This document shows positions 29,162 to 37,927 of a DNA stretch of 64,000 bases, piece by piece (position 1 is the stretch's first letter; the number at the start of each line of letters is the position of its first letter). The stretch spans positions 2,914,001-2,978,000 of the forward strand of contig NZ_CP116398.1 in the NCBI RefSeq assembly GCF_029643245.1. The letters are read 5' to 3'. The position numbers were made by a program, and so were the translations under genes. This stretch comes from Methylomonas sp. EFPC3 (GTDB taxonomy: Bacteria > Pseudomonadota > Gammaproteobacteria > Methylococcales > Methylomonadaceae). A model generated the notes under the pieces. It was not told the origin of the DNA, did no database searches, and saw only the letters and a program-made list of their open reading frames with translations.

Positions 29162-29626
29162 CTAGCCTTCCTGCGTCCTCCGCCGCAAAGTATCGCCCAA
29201 ACGCTTCAACGCTACAGCCAACGCGTCATCGCCGGTAGCGCTGTCAACACTCCGGCAAAGTACTTCGATGGTCTCCGCCGAAGGCAACCTTGGCTTGCGG
29301 GGCGCCGCAGATGCGCCGACAGCCGCGGTCACGATTCGAACCTGCAGTTTGACCAAGCCCATCTCGCCGGCGTCATGCAACTTTTCCAGAATGTTCCGCG
29401 CAAAAAAACGAATTTGCGATGCCCAATTAGCGGAGTCGCTGTAGAGCAGAATCGCCGAATCCGAGGCAACGCAATGCAGAACGTGTTTCGCCAGTTCATC
29501 CGGTAATCCGGCTCGAACGATTGCCAACAATTCCCGTTGCTTGGCAATGTTGCTTAGGCATAAACTAATCTGATTTTTATTAAAATCCGCTGCAGGTTTA
29601 AAACCGAATATTTTGGGTTTATTCAT
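29162..29626 (-). CDS. dciA: DciA-like DUF721 protein (replicative helicase operator)
   Basis: About 154 aa. DciA-type DUF721 proteins load or operate the DnaB helicase in bacteria that lack dnaC. The N-terminal half (residues up to about 90) shows the family fold: LLAIVRAGLPDELAKHVLHC...ILLYSDSANWASQIRFFARNIL, shortened here, with the conserved WA-x-QIRF-type motif of DUF721. A Pro/Ala-rich tail follows. The start at ATG 29626 is chosen by homology; no strong ribosome site is visible. Its convergent position after lpxC is typical of gammaproteobacteria and supports the call. Confidence 0.82.
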   Translation of the reverse strand: MNKPKIFGFKPAADFNKNQISLCLSNIAKQRELLAIVRAGLPDELAKHVLHCVASDSAILLYSDSANWASQIRFFARNILEKLHDAGEMGLVKLQVRIVTAAVGASAAPRKPRLPSAETIEVLCRSVDSATGDDALAVALKRLGDTLRRRTQEG

Positions 29627-29792
29627 AATTGGCTCAAACTTATCTGCGACAATACGGCAATCAGTTTGCACCAACACCGCAGTTACAATATTTTACCTTT
29701 CTGCCTGTTGAGATAGGTGCAAACATTTTCGACATATCAATCAGCCACCTGTCGATCAGGCATAGAAAAAAGACCCCGGTTAACTGTTAGCT

Positions 29793-30263
29793 ATGCGTAA
29801 AACCAAAAAGCAAAAAAAACATCACCGAGTCAAAGGGAAAGCTCGTTATATTGCGGTCCCAACCAAATCCGGAAATCCATCAAGCCAAACCAAATGGCAA
29901 ATTTTAAAATTTGCCATCGTCGGCGGTTTAGCAACAGCAACGCATGCGGGTATATTTGCCTTTGTTATTGAAACGCAGTTAGCCCAAGCCCTAGAAGCTA
30001 ACTTTATCGCCTTTGCCGTCGCCTTTTTAATATCCTTTTTAGGCCAGTACCACTGGACCTTTCGAAATAGCAGCGATACGCATTGGTCCAAAAAGATGAC
30101 CAAGTTTTTGATCGTCGCATTGATTGGATTGGGCCTAAATACTGCGGGAGTGCTGGTTATCGTCGAGCGGTTGTTATTACCTTATCACTACGCCATATTA
30201 TTTATGGTAACAGTAGTTCCGGTGACGACTTTCATTATCAACAAAAAATGGGCTTTTTCCTAA
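29793..30263 (+). CDS. GtrA-like family membrane protein
   Basis: A 156-aa membrane protein of the GtrA/DPMS family, thought to flip polyprenyl-phosphate-linked sugars across the inner membrane. A Lys/Arg-rich N-terminus (first 28 residues) precedes four hydrophobic segments, with FAIVGGLATATHAGIFAF, FLGQYHWTFR and a closing FIINKKWAF, characteristic of the family. The gene is AT-rich relative to the dcw region. It converges on the methyltransferase gene with a 4-bp overlap of stops and sits next to a GtrB-like glycosyltransferase. Confidence 0.85.
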   Translation: MRKTKKQKKHHRVKGKARYIAVPTKSGNPSSQTKWQILKFAIVGGLATATHAGIFAFVIETQLAQALEANFIAFAVAFLISFLGQYHWTFRNSSDTHWSKKMTKFLIVALIGLGLNTAGVLVIVERLLLPYHYAILFMVTVVPVTTFIINKKWAFS

Positions 30264-30985
30264 CTCACTTTCTTTGCCAAACAAAAAGCAGACAACCCTG
30301 CACCTCTATTGATCAAAAATAAAGTCTTGGCTTCCACCTGATGAATCGTTATCAATAAACTATTGACAATATTACTTGCCTTAGTCAAATCGCTTTTCGC
30401 CTGATTTTTATTCGTACTGCCTCGCCATCTACTAAATATTCGAATCGCGGCTACAATAGGAAATAGCAACCCAAAAAAATACCGACCTTTTACTACATGC
30501 AGCCCTGCGTTCTTTACAAGCGATTCTAATTCCCCTAAAGAATAGCGTCGTTTATGCTCCAAGAAAACGTCATGGCCCGACCATAGCAAATTAAACGCCG
30601 GCACAGAAATTAAAACATGCCCACCCACAGGCATTCTATCAACATAATATTTTAAAAACTCTCGATCGTTCTCAACGTGTTCAATAACGTCAATCATTAA
30701 TACGACATCCTCATCGACAGAATTGATTGTCTTAACAAAAACGATATCCTTACCCTGATAAAGCTCGCGCCTTTCATCATCGGCATATGCAGTATCGACG
30801 CAACGCGCAGCCGACCCAGCGTCGATCAACAACAATTTCGAAAAAATTCCGGATCCTGCACCAACATCAAGAATTCTTTTAAAAACAATATCCGCCAATA
30901 ACCCTTGAATGGCCTTCAGTTTGGACAAGTAATACCAATGCGTATAAACAGCATCGCCTAATATTGACTCTTCTTTAACGTCCAC
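30260..30985 (-). CDS. Class I SAM-dependent methyltransferase
   Basis: A soluble methyltransferase of about 241 aa. The SAM-binding motif I is ILDVGAGSGIFSKLL, followed by an acidic strand end and VLMIDVIEHVENDREFL (motif typical of UbiE/Methyltransf_11-like enzymes). GGHVLISVPAFNLLWSGHD lies after it. The C-terminus contains a hydrophobic stretch FGLLFPIVAAIRIF, which may attach it to the membrane. The GTG start at 30985 has AGGA upstream; a TTG at 31015 would overlap the glycosyltransferase gene. Adjacent glycosyltransferase and GtrA genes suggest a glycan or lipid-linked substrate, but the target is unknown. Confidence 0.82.
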   Translation of the reverse strand: MDVKEESILGDAVYTHWYYLSKLKAIQGLLADIVFKRILDVGAGSGIFSKLLLIDAGSAARCVDTAYADDERRELYQGKDIVFVKTINSVDEDVVLMIDVIEHVENDREFLKYYVDRMPVGGHVLISVPAFNLLWSGHDVFLEHKRRYSLGELESLVKNAGLHVVKGRYFFGLLFPIVAAIRIFSRWRGSTNKNQAKSDLTKASNIVNSLLITIHQVEAKTLFLINRGAGLSAFCLAKKVS

Positions 30986-30989
30986 AGCC

Positions 30990-31910
30990 TCATTTCCTGA
31001 TAACTTTGTTAACAAAATATAAGGGCCTGCGCTTGGACTCAGAAAAGGCTCTCGCCAGATACTCCCCCAATACCCCGATAAATATTAATTGCACTCCGCC
31101 GAGAAATAAAATCGTCACAATTAATGACGGATAGCCTGCAACCGGATTACCATACAAAATAGTATTTATAATAATATAAACTCCGTAACAAAATGCCGCA
31201 AATGCTACAGCTACGCCAACATAACTAGCTACCTTAAGCGGAACCTCTGTAAACGAAGTAATCCCTTCCAACGCGAAATTCCATAGCTTCCAATAATTCC
31301 ATTTTGTTTCGCCGGCATAGCGCGGATCACGCCGATACTCTACCGCAACAGAGGGATAACCGATCCAAGCGTACAAGCCTTTCATGAAACGATTCCGCTC
31401 AGGCAATTGTTTCAACGAATCCACCGCGCGCCGGCTCAATAACCGAAAATCTCCGGTATCGGCAGGAATATCGATATTAGTCATTCTTCGAATAAACCGG
31501 TAAAACAGATACGAAGTCGTTTTCTTGATTACCGACTCGCCGTCTCGGCTAATTCTCCGTGCATAAACATTATCGAAGCCACTATTCCATTGCTTCAACA
31601 ATTCCGGGATTAACTCAGGCGGATCCTGTAAATCTGCATCGATAATAATCACTGCATCACCCCGCGAGAAATCAATCCCGGCCGAAACAGCAATTTCTTT
31701 GCCGAAGTTTCGGCTCAAATCGATAACAACAACCCGCGGATCCGATTCCGACAATCTCTCTAATAACTGCAGAGTGCCATCTCGGCTACCGTCATTGACA
31801 AAAATCAACTCGTAGTCCGGAGCGGCGGTTTGTAACACAACCGTCACACGAGCATAAAACTGATCTAGCACTTCCTGCTCGTTATATGCCGGAACAATTA
31901 TCGATAACAT
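30990..31910 (-). CDS. GtrB-like glycosyltransferase family 2 with C-terminal membrane helices
   Basis: An approximately 306-aa GT-A fold enzyme of the DPM1/GtrB/ArnC type, which makes polyprenyl-phosphate sugars. It begins MLSIIVPAYNEQEVL and has ELIFVNDGSRDGTLQLLE and IIIDADLQDPPELIPELL (the DAD/DxD metal-binding region). It ends with two transmembrane helices (about 225-290) and EYLARAFSESKRRP. The ATG at 31910 has GGTGG upstream; a TTG start five codons earlier was rejected. It runs into the methyltransferase with only 4 bp between them. Confidence 0.9.
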   Translation of the reverse strand: MLSIIVPAYNEQEVLDQFYARVTVVLQTAAPDYELIFVNDGSRDGTLQLLERLSESDPRVVVIDLSRNFGKEIAVSAGIDFSRGDAVIIIDADLQDPPELIPELLKQWNSGFDNVYARRISRDGESVIKKTTSYLFYRFIRRMTNIDIPADTGDFRLLSRRAVDSLKQLPERNRFMKGLYAWIGYPSVAVEYRRDPRYAGETKWNYWKLWNFALEGITSFTEVPLKVASYVGVAVAFAAFCYGVYIIINTILYGNPVAGYPSLIVTILFLGGVQLIFIGVLGEYLARAFSESKRRPLYFVNKVIRK

Positions 31911-32166
31911 GATGCCACCATTCAATATTTGTTATATTTTATAGCGACTATTTTAACAGCATAGCCGCAAATGTATTTTCGACCCTTATAAAATAAAAAC
32001 TGCCGCTTCGTATTCCCGCCAGAGCCGAAACAACACACCGATCAGTGGTCAAGTATAGGCAATTTCACTAACATCGCCAGTTTCCGGCAGCACCTCCTGG
32101 CGCCGCCTTACCAGCCTAAAATTATTGATATACAATACGATTACCTTGAGAGTCACAGGAAAAACC

Positions 32167-33894
32167 ATGAAAAACGGTCTGACGGCTAGTTTGCATATTC
32201 GCCCCAATCTACGGGACTTTTTCTACATATACCTGCCGTTGCTGCTATTAAGCACAATTATCGTATTGAATCTGACAGCATTTATCGATTCGATAAGATT
32301 CTACCCGAGTAACGACAGCTACTACGAAGAAGCTCAAAATTTCATCAAGGGACACGGCTTAACCAGAACGCCTTGGGCGGTGAACAACTACACTGTGGAT
32401 TACGAACCAACCATATATCAACCGCCAGGCTACGGAATACTAATTTATTTGGTTACACAATTCGGTCTGCCACCCACCGCGGCCGACCTGTGGATTTCTC
32501 GGATTTGCTGGATATTAACGCCCTCTGCCCTTGTCTTTCTTCTACGGCCGCTAATCGGTCTGACGTTTTCGATTCTATCCGCAGCAATAATCGCAAGCGC
32601 ACCCAGCTTTTATTTATTCAGCCCAGGCCCATTTACTGAGCCCGTTTATAGCTTGCTGATATTAATTTCCCTGGGCGTAACAACCAGAAGCCTACAGTAT
32701 GAGGATAAGCATAAAAATTTAAAACTTTTTGTTTTGTCCGGATTTATCGCCGGCATTGCCTATGCCATCAGAAACGTTGGCTTGGCGTATTTTTTATCTT
32801 TTTTTTCGGCACTACTGGTACTAGGAGCATTAAGACAGGAAAGCCCGAAAAAGATTGCCAAAATTTTTGGATTTTTTCTATTGGGCTTGACCCCTATCGT
32901 AATAGCCTTACTCTGGAGGAATATTAGTCTATTTGGCGAAGCACTACCTTACAAAGTCAATCAAGGTTACTTTTCAACGCCGCTGATTTCGTTACGCGTT
33001 TTAATTGAAGCCATCCTACTTGACCTGAGTGGCTCGCGGGACATATCGATGTTGTCGTGGGATTTTTTGCGCTTAATTTCAATCGGGCTTCCGCTGGCAA
33101 CTCTATTCGTTTACTTTTGCTGGAAACACCGGCATAGCTACAATTTAACCGAAAAGTTCTTTATTTTATTCGCGCTGCTATTGCTCACATCTTCGAGCGG
33201 AATGCTAGTCATTGCCCACACTTACCACGGCCTGGATCCGGGAGATCTGATCCGCCACGTATATCCTTTTAGCTGGATATTTTTCCCCCTGTTTTTAGTT
33301 GCGTTTCGGGTCAAAAATCAAGGCCCATATTACAAAGCCGTCGGTGTCGCTATTGGCACCATCATTATTGCCGGCCACTTGTATTTTATTAAATCCGACA
33401 TCGAAAAAACCGAAGACATTCTGAGCAGCCTCAACCAGTCTACAGACATTGTTGCCGCGGCGCAGCCAGTTACCGGAAAATATAAAATACTATCGAACGA
33501 AATTATCTTTAAAATTAGCCGCGATCCAATTATCCAGAACACCGTATCCGCTCTTCCGGGAGATGCCTTATTAATATCGAATGTCGGCGGTGCTTTACGC
33601 CGAGTGACCGGCCGCCCGGTCAGAACCCTGGACTTTAACGCCAGAAATTTGGATAAGAGCTTAATGGATGTAATAGAAATGTCTAACTCGGTTACAACGG
33701 TTAGACCATTTTATTTTATAGCGCTACCTAGCAACGATATCGCCAGAGCGCCTGTTAGTATCGATTGGCAGCAGAAAATGGCGGAAATACTTGTTCCGCA
33801 CGGTTTTTCAATTGCGGAGCAGCACGCCAATATCATCGTATTTTCCAAACCCAAGCAGCCTAACTCCCTTGCAAATGGCCAGGAGACTTTATGA
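32167..33894 (+). CDS. GT-C-like polytopic glycosyltransferase (ArnT/PMT-like topology)
   Basis: A 575-aa membrane protein with about 10-12 hydrophobic segments, followed by a C-terminal hydrophilic domain of about 170 residues. The first external loop has SNDSYYEEAQNFIKGHG and IYQPPGYGILIYL, which resemble the acidic-residue and PPGYP-like loops of GT-C glycosyltransferases using lipid-linked sugars. The start is the ATG at 32167 after AGGA; an upstream in-frame ATG at 32125 lacks such a site. It faces away from the GtrB-like gene across a 256-bp spacer. The acceptor is unknown. The C-terminus overlaps the next gene in ATGA. Confidence 0.7.
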   Translation: MKNGLTASLHIRPNLRDFFYIYLPLLLLSTIIVLNLTAFIDSIRFYPSNDSYYEEAQNFIKGHGLTRTPWAVNNYTVDYEPTIYQPPGYGILIYLVTQFGLPPTAADLWISRICWILTPSALVFLLRPLIGLTFSILSAAIIASAPSFYLFSPGPFTEPVYSLLILISLGVTTRSLQYEDKHKNLKLFVLSGFIAGIAYAIRNVGLAYFLSFFSALLVLGALRQESPKKIAKIFGFFLLGLTPIVIALLWRNISLFGEALPYKVNQGYFSTPLISLRVLIEAILLDLSGSRDISMLSWDFLRLISIGLPLATLFVYFCWKHRHSYNLTEKFFILFALLLLTSSSGMLVIAHTYHGLDPGDLIRHVYPFSWIFFPLFLVAFRVKNQGPYYKAVGVAIGTIIIAGHLYFIKSDIEKTEDILSSLNQSTDIVAAAQPVTGKYKILSNEIIFKISRDPIIQNTVSALPGDALLISNVGGALRRVTGRPVRTLDFNARNLDKSLMDVIEMSNSVTTVRPFYFIALPSNDIARAPVSIDWQQKMAEILVPHGFSIAEQHANIIVFSKPKQPNSLANGQETL

Positions 33895-34649
33895 ACTTCC
33901 CAATCAAAGCGGTGCTTTTTGCAATCCCAATTGCAATGGGCCCGATACCAACCCTAGCCGCCGAACTTAATCGAGCCCAAGTCGAACAACTGCTCGCAAA
34001 AGCCGACAAGCAGCACCCAGCCGACCTGCGACGAAAGGATCTGACCGATCTGGACTTATCCAACCTGGATTTTCGCAACGCCGACTTGTGGGGAGCGGAT
34101 CTTAGGCGCTCGAATTTGAACAAATGTAACCTGCAAGGCCTGACGCTGGACCTGACGGTGATGACCCGCATCCAGCTAAGCGGCGCCAATCTGGCCAATA
34201 CCAGCATTTTCGGGGTCAGTCTGATGCACGCCGACCTCAGCAAGGCCGACATGAGCGGCAGCCGGGTGGTGGCGATCATGGACGGCGCCAACCTGAGCAA
34301 TGCCAATCTCAGCAACGTACAGTGGGCTGCCGACATGAAAAACCAATCGATGGGTCTGATGCGCGCCAGTTTGAAGGGTGCCAACCTAAGCGGAGCCAAT
34401 TTACGCAACGCTCAACTCGGCCGAGCCATGCTGAAACACGCCAAATTGGTGAAAGCCAATTTGCAAAATGCCGACCTGTATTCCGCCGAAATGGACGGTG
34501 CCGATATGAGCGGAGCCGACCTCAGCAACGCCAACTTCTCGGAAGCGAAATTGCACGATGCAATTTTTACCGGCGCGAATTTGCAAGGCACCCGCTTCGA
34601 CGGCGCCAAGAATCTGCCCGACTCCGTCACATCCGCCCAAACTAAATAA
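33891..34649 (+). CDS. Exported pentapeptide-repeat protein
   Basis: A 252-aa protein with a Sec-type signal peptide (residues 1-24, ending TLAAEL) and about 25 tandem pentapeptides of the A(D/N)LxX type between residues 45 and 240. Examples are DLRRKDLTDLDLSNLDF and GANLSGANLRNAQLG. These form a right-handed quadrilateral beta helix. Met and Gln interrupt the pattern around 145-160. Function is unknown; export argues against a gyrase-protecting (Qnr-like) role. The ATGA overlap with the membrane glycosyltransferase gene suggests coupled expression. Confidence 0.88.
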   Translation: MNFPIKAVLFAIPIAMGPIPTLAAELNRAQVEQLLAKADKQHPADLRRKDLTDLDLSNLDFRNADLWGADLRRSNLNKCNLQGLTLDLTVMTRIQLSGANLANTSIFGVSLMHADLSKADMSGSRVVAIMDGANLSNANLSNVQWAADMKNQSMGLMRASLKGANLSGANLRNAQLGRAMLKHAKLVKANLQNADLYSAEMDGADMSGADLSNANFSEAKLHDAIFTGANLQGTRFDGAKNLPDSVTSAQTK

Positions 34650-34661
34650 CCGAGACCGCTC

Positions 34662-36056
34662 ATGCAAATTCCCAAGCAACTGCTGCAACGCAAATCGGTC
34701 GACGCATTGACCGATGTCGAGCACGGCCTGAAACAAACCCTGACCGCCAAAGACTTGACCATCCTCGGCATCGGCGCCGTCATCGGAGCCGGGATCTTCG
34801 TGCTGACCGGCATTGCCGCCGCCAAATATGCCGGCCCGGCCATCGTCGTCTCGTTTATTTTGGCCGGTATCGCCTGCGGTCTGGCAGCGATGTGTTACAG
34901 CGAATTGGCGGCGATGATCCCGGTGTCCGGCAGCGCGTACAGCTACGCCTACGCCACGATGGGCGAACTGATGGCCTGGATTATCGGCTGGGACTTGATC
35001 TTGGAATACGCGCTGGCCAGCAGCACCGTAGCGATCGGCTGGGCCGGCTACTTGACCAGCTTCTTCGACGCGTTAGGCGTGCATCTACCCACCTATCTCA
35101 CCACGGCTTATCTGGCCAATCCCGAAGCCGGCTTCGTTAACCTGCCCGCCGCCGCAATCATCCTGCTGCTGACCGGGTTATTGGTGCTCGGCATCCGCCA
35201 ATCCGCAATCTTCAATTTCGTCATGGTATTGATCAAATCGGCGGTGATCGTGATCTTCATCGTCGCCGGCGCCGGCCACGTCGATACCGCGAATTGGTCG
35301 AATTTCACACCGTTCGGCTTCGGCGGCGTGTTGACCGGAGCCGGCGTGATTTTTTTCGCTTACATTGGTTTCGATGCGGTATCCACCGCCGCCCAGGAAG
35401 CCATCAACCCGCAACGCGACGTACCGATCGGCATCATCGGCTCGCTGGCGGTCTGCACCTTGTTGTACATTCTGGTCGCCGGCGTATTGACCGGCATCAT
35501 TTCCTATACCGAACTCAATGTCCCGGCACCGATCGCACTGGCGGTCGACCACGTCGGCATGGGCTGGCTGTCGCCGATCATCAAAATCGCCGCCATCGCC
35601 GGCCTGACCTCGGTGATGCTGGTATTGTTGATGGGCCAAAGCCGGATTTTCTTTTCGATGGCCAAAGACCAACTGCTGCCGCCGTTGTTCGCCCAAGTCC
35701 ACCCGAAGTTTCAAACCCCGCATTTATCAACCATCCTGGTCGGCGTCGCCGTATCCTTGCTGGCCGGCTTCATGCCGATCGAGAAACTTGGCGAACTGGT
35801 CAGCATCGGCACCTTGTTCGCCTTCGTCCTGGTCTGCGGCGGTGTCTGGATCTTGCGTAACAGCCACCCGGAAATGGAACGCCATTTCAAATGCCCGGCC
35901 GTGCCTTATGTACCGATTGGCGGGATTTTAGTGTGTTTGAGCTTGATGGTGGGTTTGCCGATTGATACTTGGATTCGGTTGTTCGTTTGGCTTCTGCTAG
36001 GGTTTTTGATTTATTTTGGATATGGGGTGAAGCATAGTCAGCTGCGGTCTTCTTGA
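34662..36056 (+). CDS. APC-family amino acid permease
   Basis: A 464-aa transporter with twelve hydrophobic segments of the amino acid-polyamine-organocation superfamily, closest in appearance to the cationic amino acid transporter (YfnA/CAT) branch. The N-terminus has LTAKDLTILGIGAVIGAGIF with the substrate-binding GAGIFVLTG stretch. ISYTELNVPAPIALAVD and LLMGQSRIFFSMAKDQLLP lie further on, and the last is characteristic of the CAT branch. It begins 12 bp after the pentapeptide gene. The substrate cannot be read from sequence. Confidence 0.9.
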   Translation: MQIPKQLLQRKSVDALTDVEHGLKQTLTAKDLTILGIGAVIGAGIFVLTGIAAAKYAGPAIVVSFILAGIACGLAAMCYSELAAMIPVSGSAYSYAYATMGELMAWIIGWDLILEYALASSTVAIGWAGYLTSFFDALGVHLPTYLTTAYLANPEAGFVNLPAAAIILLLTGLLVLGIRQSAIFNFVMVLIKSAVIVIFIVAGAGHVDTANWSNFTPFGFGGVLTGAGVIFFAYIGFDAVSTAAQEAINPQRDVPIGIIGSLAVCTLLYILVAGVLTGIISYTELNVPAPIALAVDHVGMGWLSPIIKIAAIAGLTSVMLVLLMGQSRIFFSMAKDQLLPPLFAQVHPKFQTPHLSTILVGVAVSLLAGFMPIEKLGELVSIGTLFAFVLVCGGVWILRNSHPEMERHFKCPAVPYVPIGGILVCLSLMVGLPIDTWIRLFVWLLLGFLIYFGYGVKHSQLRSS

Positions 36057-36059
36057 TGT

Positions 36060-36096
36060 CTGGATGGCGTATGCCTGCCGGGATACGGGCATCCAG
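36060..36096. repeat. REP-like imperfect palindrome after the permease gene
   Basis: CTGGATG and CATCCAG arms enclose CGTAT...ATACG, giving a long imperfect hairpin 3 bp after the permease stop. It may serve as 3' end protection or terminator. The form resembles dispersed extragenic palindromes. Confidence 0.6.
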
Positions 36097-36131
36097 AGCC
36101 ATGGATGGCAGACTTGAATCTCCAAATTAAT

Positions 36132-36323
36132 GTGTCGCTAGCGCGACGGCTTGATCTAATGTCGGTTCGCGGACCGACAACCGCGATACTTTCTTTTGCG
36201 TGGCCAAAAGAAAGTATCCAAAGAAAAGGCCACCCGGATGCCGCTTATTCCCTGTGCTCCTCGCTTTTGAACGGGGTTGCCGAAAGGGGCTTCCTGCCCC
36301 TTCGGCAACGTGCGACATACGGG
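36132..36323 (+). repeat. Left copy of long imperfect inverted repeat
   Basis: About 190 bp, from GTGTCGCTAGCGCGACGG to GTGCGACATACGGG. The right copy (37928-38176, opposite orientation) matches over nearly its whole length with scattered substitutions and small indels: GCGCGACGGCTTGAT, CTTATTCCCTG, TTTTGAACGGGGTTGCCG and the AAAGGGGC...GCCCCTT hairpin are shared. No coding potential is apparent. With the REP-like element before it, it fills the otherwise gene-free stretch 36057-36374. Confidence 0.8.
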
Positions 36324-36374
36324 AAAAAACCAGCCCGAAATTTGAAGATATAAAGCTTTAATAGACGTAACCAC

Positions 36375-37205
36375 ATGATGGAGAACACTTTGGATCAACG
36401 AGAAAAATACGAAAACGGACTTTTTACAGTTCGCTTTATCGGGGATGAACTCAAATTACATGGTGTCAATATCTACGACCTTTCGCATTCTCTGCTAGCT
36501 ATTCAGAGAATAGTTCACAAGGCTCATTTATCTATCGAAGGTAATTTGGTTAAAGGAGCATTTCCAAACAAAGAAGCACGACAGCGCCTTGCTTTACAAA
36601 TTGGTGAACGTAGGCGCACTTCAGATGCTTTCGCTTTGGTCCCAATATTGGCTGATCCTACCGTTCAGGAATACCTAAAAAAGTTGGCAGACTATGTATT
36701 CTCTGGAATTGCTGGTTATTACGTCGGGGATGTTCTTGATCGAGTTAGGAAAGAAAACAATCAAGATAAACAAATTTTTATTGGCTCAATTTACACGGAA
36801 GTTGCCAATATTGTGAATCGAATTGATGCCTCGGGCGGAGTAGAAGCCATTTCACTAGGTGCACCAGCATTAAATCACGAAACAATCGCTGCGTTCACCT
36901 CCGATAGTAAAACCTACCTGAGCAAATTAAAAAATGAAACATTCCTTGGAAATTATCAGGAGATAAAAGGTCGAGTCTATAAGCTTTACCCAGCGAGTAA
37001 GATTGTAGCTATACGGCGGAGTGGAGGCCGTACCGTGAGCATATTTCTTTCAGATTCTGACTTTGATCGCATTAGATACCACAAAGAAAGTAATCCGCTA
37101 TTTTTGTTCAAAGGCCGGCCACGTTATCAGTTTGGAGTAGAAACCAAAATAGTTTCTGAATTTGAAGCGGACGAGATTGAATACCTAAATAATGACGTAG
37201 ACTGA
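36375..37205 (+). CDS. Unrecognised 276-aa protein, AT-rich, inside the repeat-bounded island
   Basis: I do not recognise this gene. The protein starts MMENTLDQREKYENGLFTVR; a second ATG is one codon later and no good ribosome site is visible. It is soluble except for a moderately hydrophobic stretch at about 108-124 (DYVFSGIAGYYVGDVLD). The N-terminal part has FTVRFIGDELKLHGVNIYDL and a Lys/Arg-rich patch (RQRLALQIGERRR). The C-terminal part has alternating hydrophobic/charged strands (VYKLYPASKIVAIRRSGGR) that look like a small beta domain. Base composition is distinctly more AT-rich than the flanking genes, consistent with transfer. Neighbours are a transposase and long repeats. It could be cargo, a defence-type gene or a regulator; nothing in the sequence decides. 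Confidence 0.75.
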   Translation: MMENTLDQREKYENGLFTVRFIGDELKLHGVNIYDLSHSLLAIQRIVHKAHLSIEGNLVKGAFPNKEARQRLALQIGERRRTSDAFALVPILADPTVQEYLKKLADYVFSGIAGYYVGDVLDRVRKENNQDKQIFIGSIYTEVANIVNRIDASGGVEAISLGAPALNHETIAAFTSDSKTYLSKLKNETFLGNYQEIKGRVYKLYPASKIVAIRRSGGRTVSIFLSDSDFDRIRYHKESNPLFLFKGRPRYQFGVETKIVSEFEADEIEYLNNDVD

Positions 37206-37212
37206 CGGCTAA

Positions 37213-37242
37213 CCTCGTTCCCACGCGCCGCGTGGGAATGCA
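37213..37242 (+). repeat. REP element, left partner of the transposase
   Basis: A 30-bp sequence starting CCTCGTTCCCACGC whose core TTCCCACGC-GCC-GCGTGGGAA is a perfect hairpin. The right partner at 37857-37886 is its exact reverse complement over all 30 bases. The pair brackets the RAYT gene. Confidence 0.9.
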
Positions 37243-37266
37243 AACCAACCGCGCTGCGGTCATCAG

Positions 37267-37803
37267 CTAAAACCAATCCCGATAGATCGGCAACAATCCT
37301 TCTTGCCCCGCATAATTCCGGGCACTCGAATAGCGCCAATGCTCCGGCAAATCGACATAACCACGTTTAACCGGATTCAGGTGGATGTAATCCAATTTCT
37401 GCTGCAAAACATCGGGGCTGTCGATCAGCTGCGGGTGACTACCTTCTTCCCACAATTGATAATCCCGATCAGTTTTATGCGCCTTGCGAAACCAGCTCAA
37501 TTGCTTCAATAAGCGCTCGGCATTCATAGCTTGCAAATAATCGATCAACTGCCGCGCGGTATAAGACTTGAAGTGGGCTATTTGATTGGGTAAATCGTCA
37601 GCTTGTACCAGCAAGTGCAGATGATTTTCCAGAATGACATAGCCGTAGATTCGCCAATTGTGCATTTGTTGGCGGTAGAGCAAAGCGTCCAGCACGATTT
37701 GCACAGTAGTCGGACGCGTGAATAATGGTATCCAGTTCAGTACGGTGCAGGTTATGAAATGGGGATGGTCTGACTGGAGAATGCGGTAACGGCTGCGGCC
37801 CAT
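37267..37803 (-). CDS. REP-associated tyrosine transposase (RAYT, IS200-like Y1)
   Basis: A 178-aa single-strand transposase of the TnpA_REP type, which processes REP hairpins in related systems. H61-L-H63 in ENHLHLLV is the HUH metal-binding motif and Y81 in FKSYTARQL the likely catalytic tyrosine. DYIHLNPVKRGYV, WRYSS and GRSRYRI are further family-like segments. The ATG at 37803 is preceded by GAGG; an earlier in-frame start at 37833 was not chosen. The coding region looks intact, and it lies inside a perfect 30-bp inverted repeat, the arrangement expected of a RAYT and its REPs. Confidence 0.9.
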   Translation of the reverse strand: MGRSRYRILQSDHPHFITCTVLNWIPLFTRPTTVQIVLDALLYRQQMHNWRIYGYVILENHLHLLVQADDLPNQIAHFKSYTARQLIDYLQAMNAERLLKQLSWFRKAHKTDRDYQLWEEGSHPQLIDSPDVLQQKLDYIHLNPVKRGYVDLPEHWRYSSARNYAGQEGLLPIYRDWF

Positions 37804-37856
37804 GAATTTGACCTCGTTTAATAGCTTGGTCATTTTTACCGCTGGCGCGGATTGTC

Positions 37857-37886
37857 TGCATTCCCACGCGGCGCGTGGGAACGAGG
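37857..37886 (-). repeat. REP element, right partner of the transposase
   Basis: Exact reverse complement of 37213-37242, with the same 9-bp stem and 3-nt loop. It starts 53 bp upstream of the transposase start codon. Confidence 0.9.
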
Positions 37887-37927
37887 AAAAGAATCACCAA
37901 AGCCTTTCAAGTCCGCGATGGTATTTC

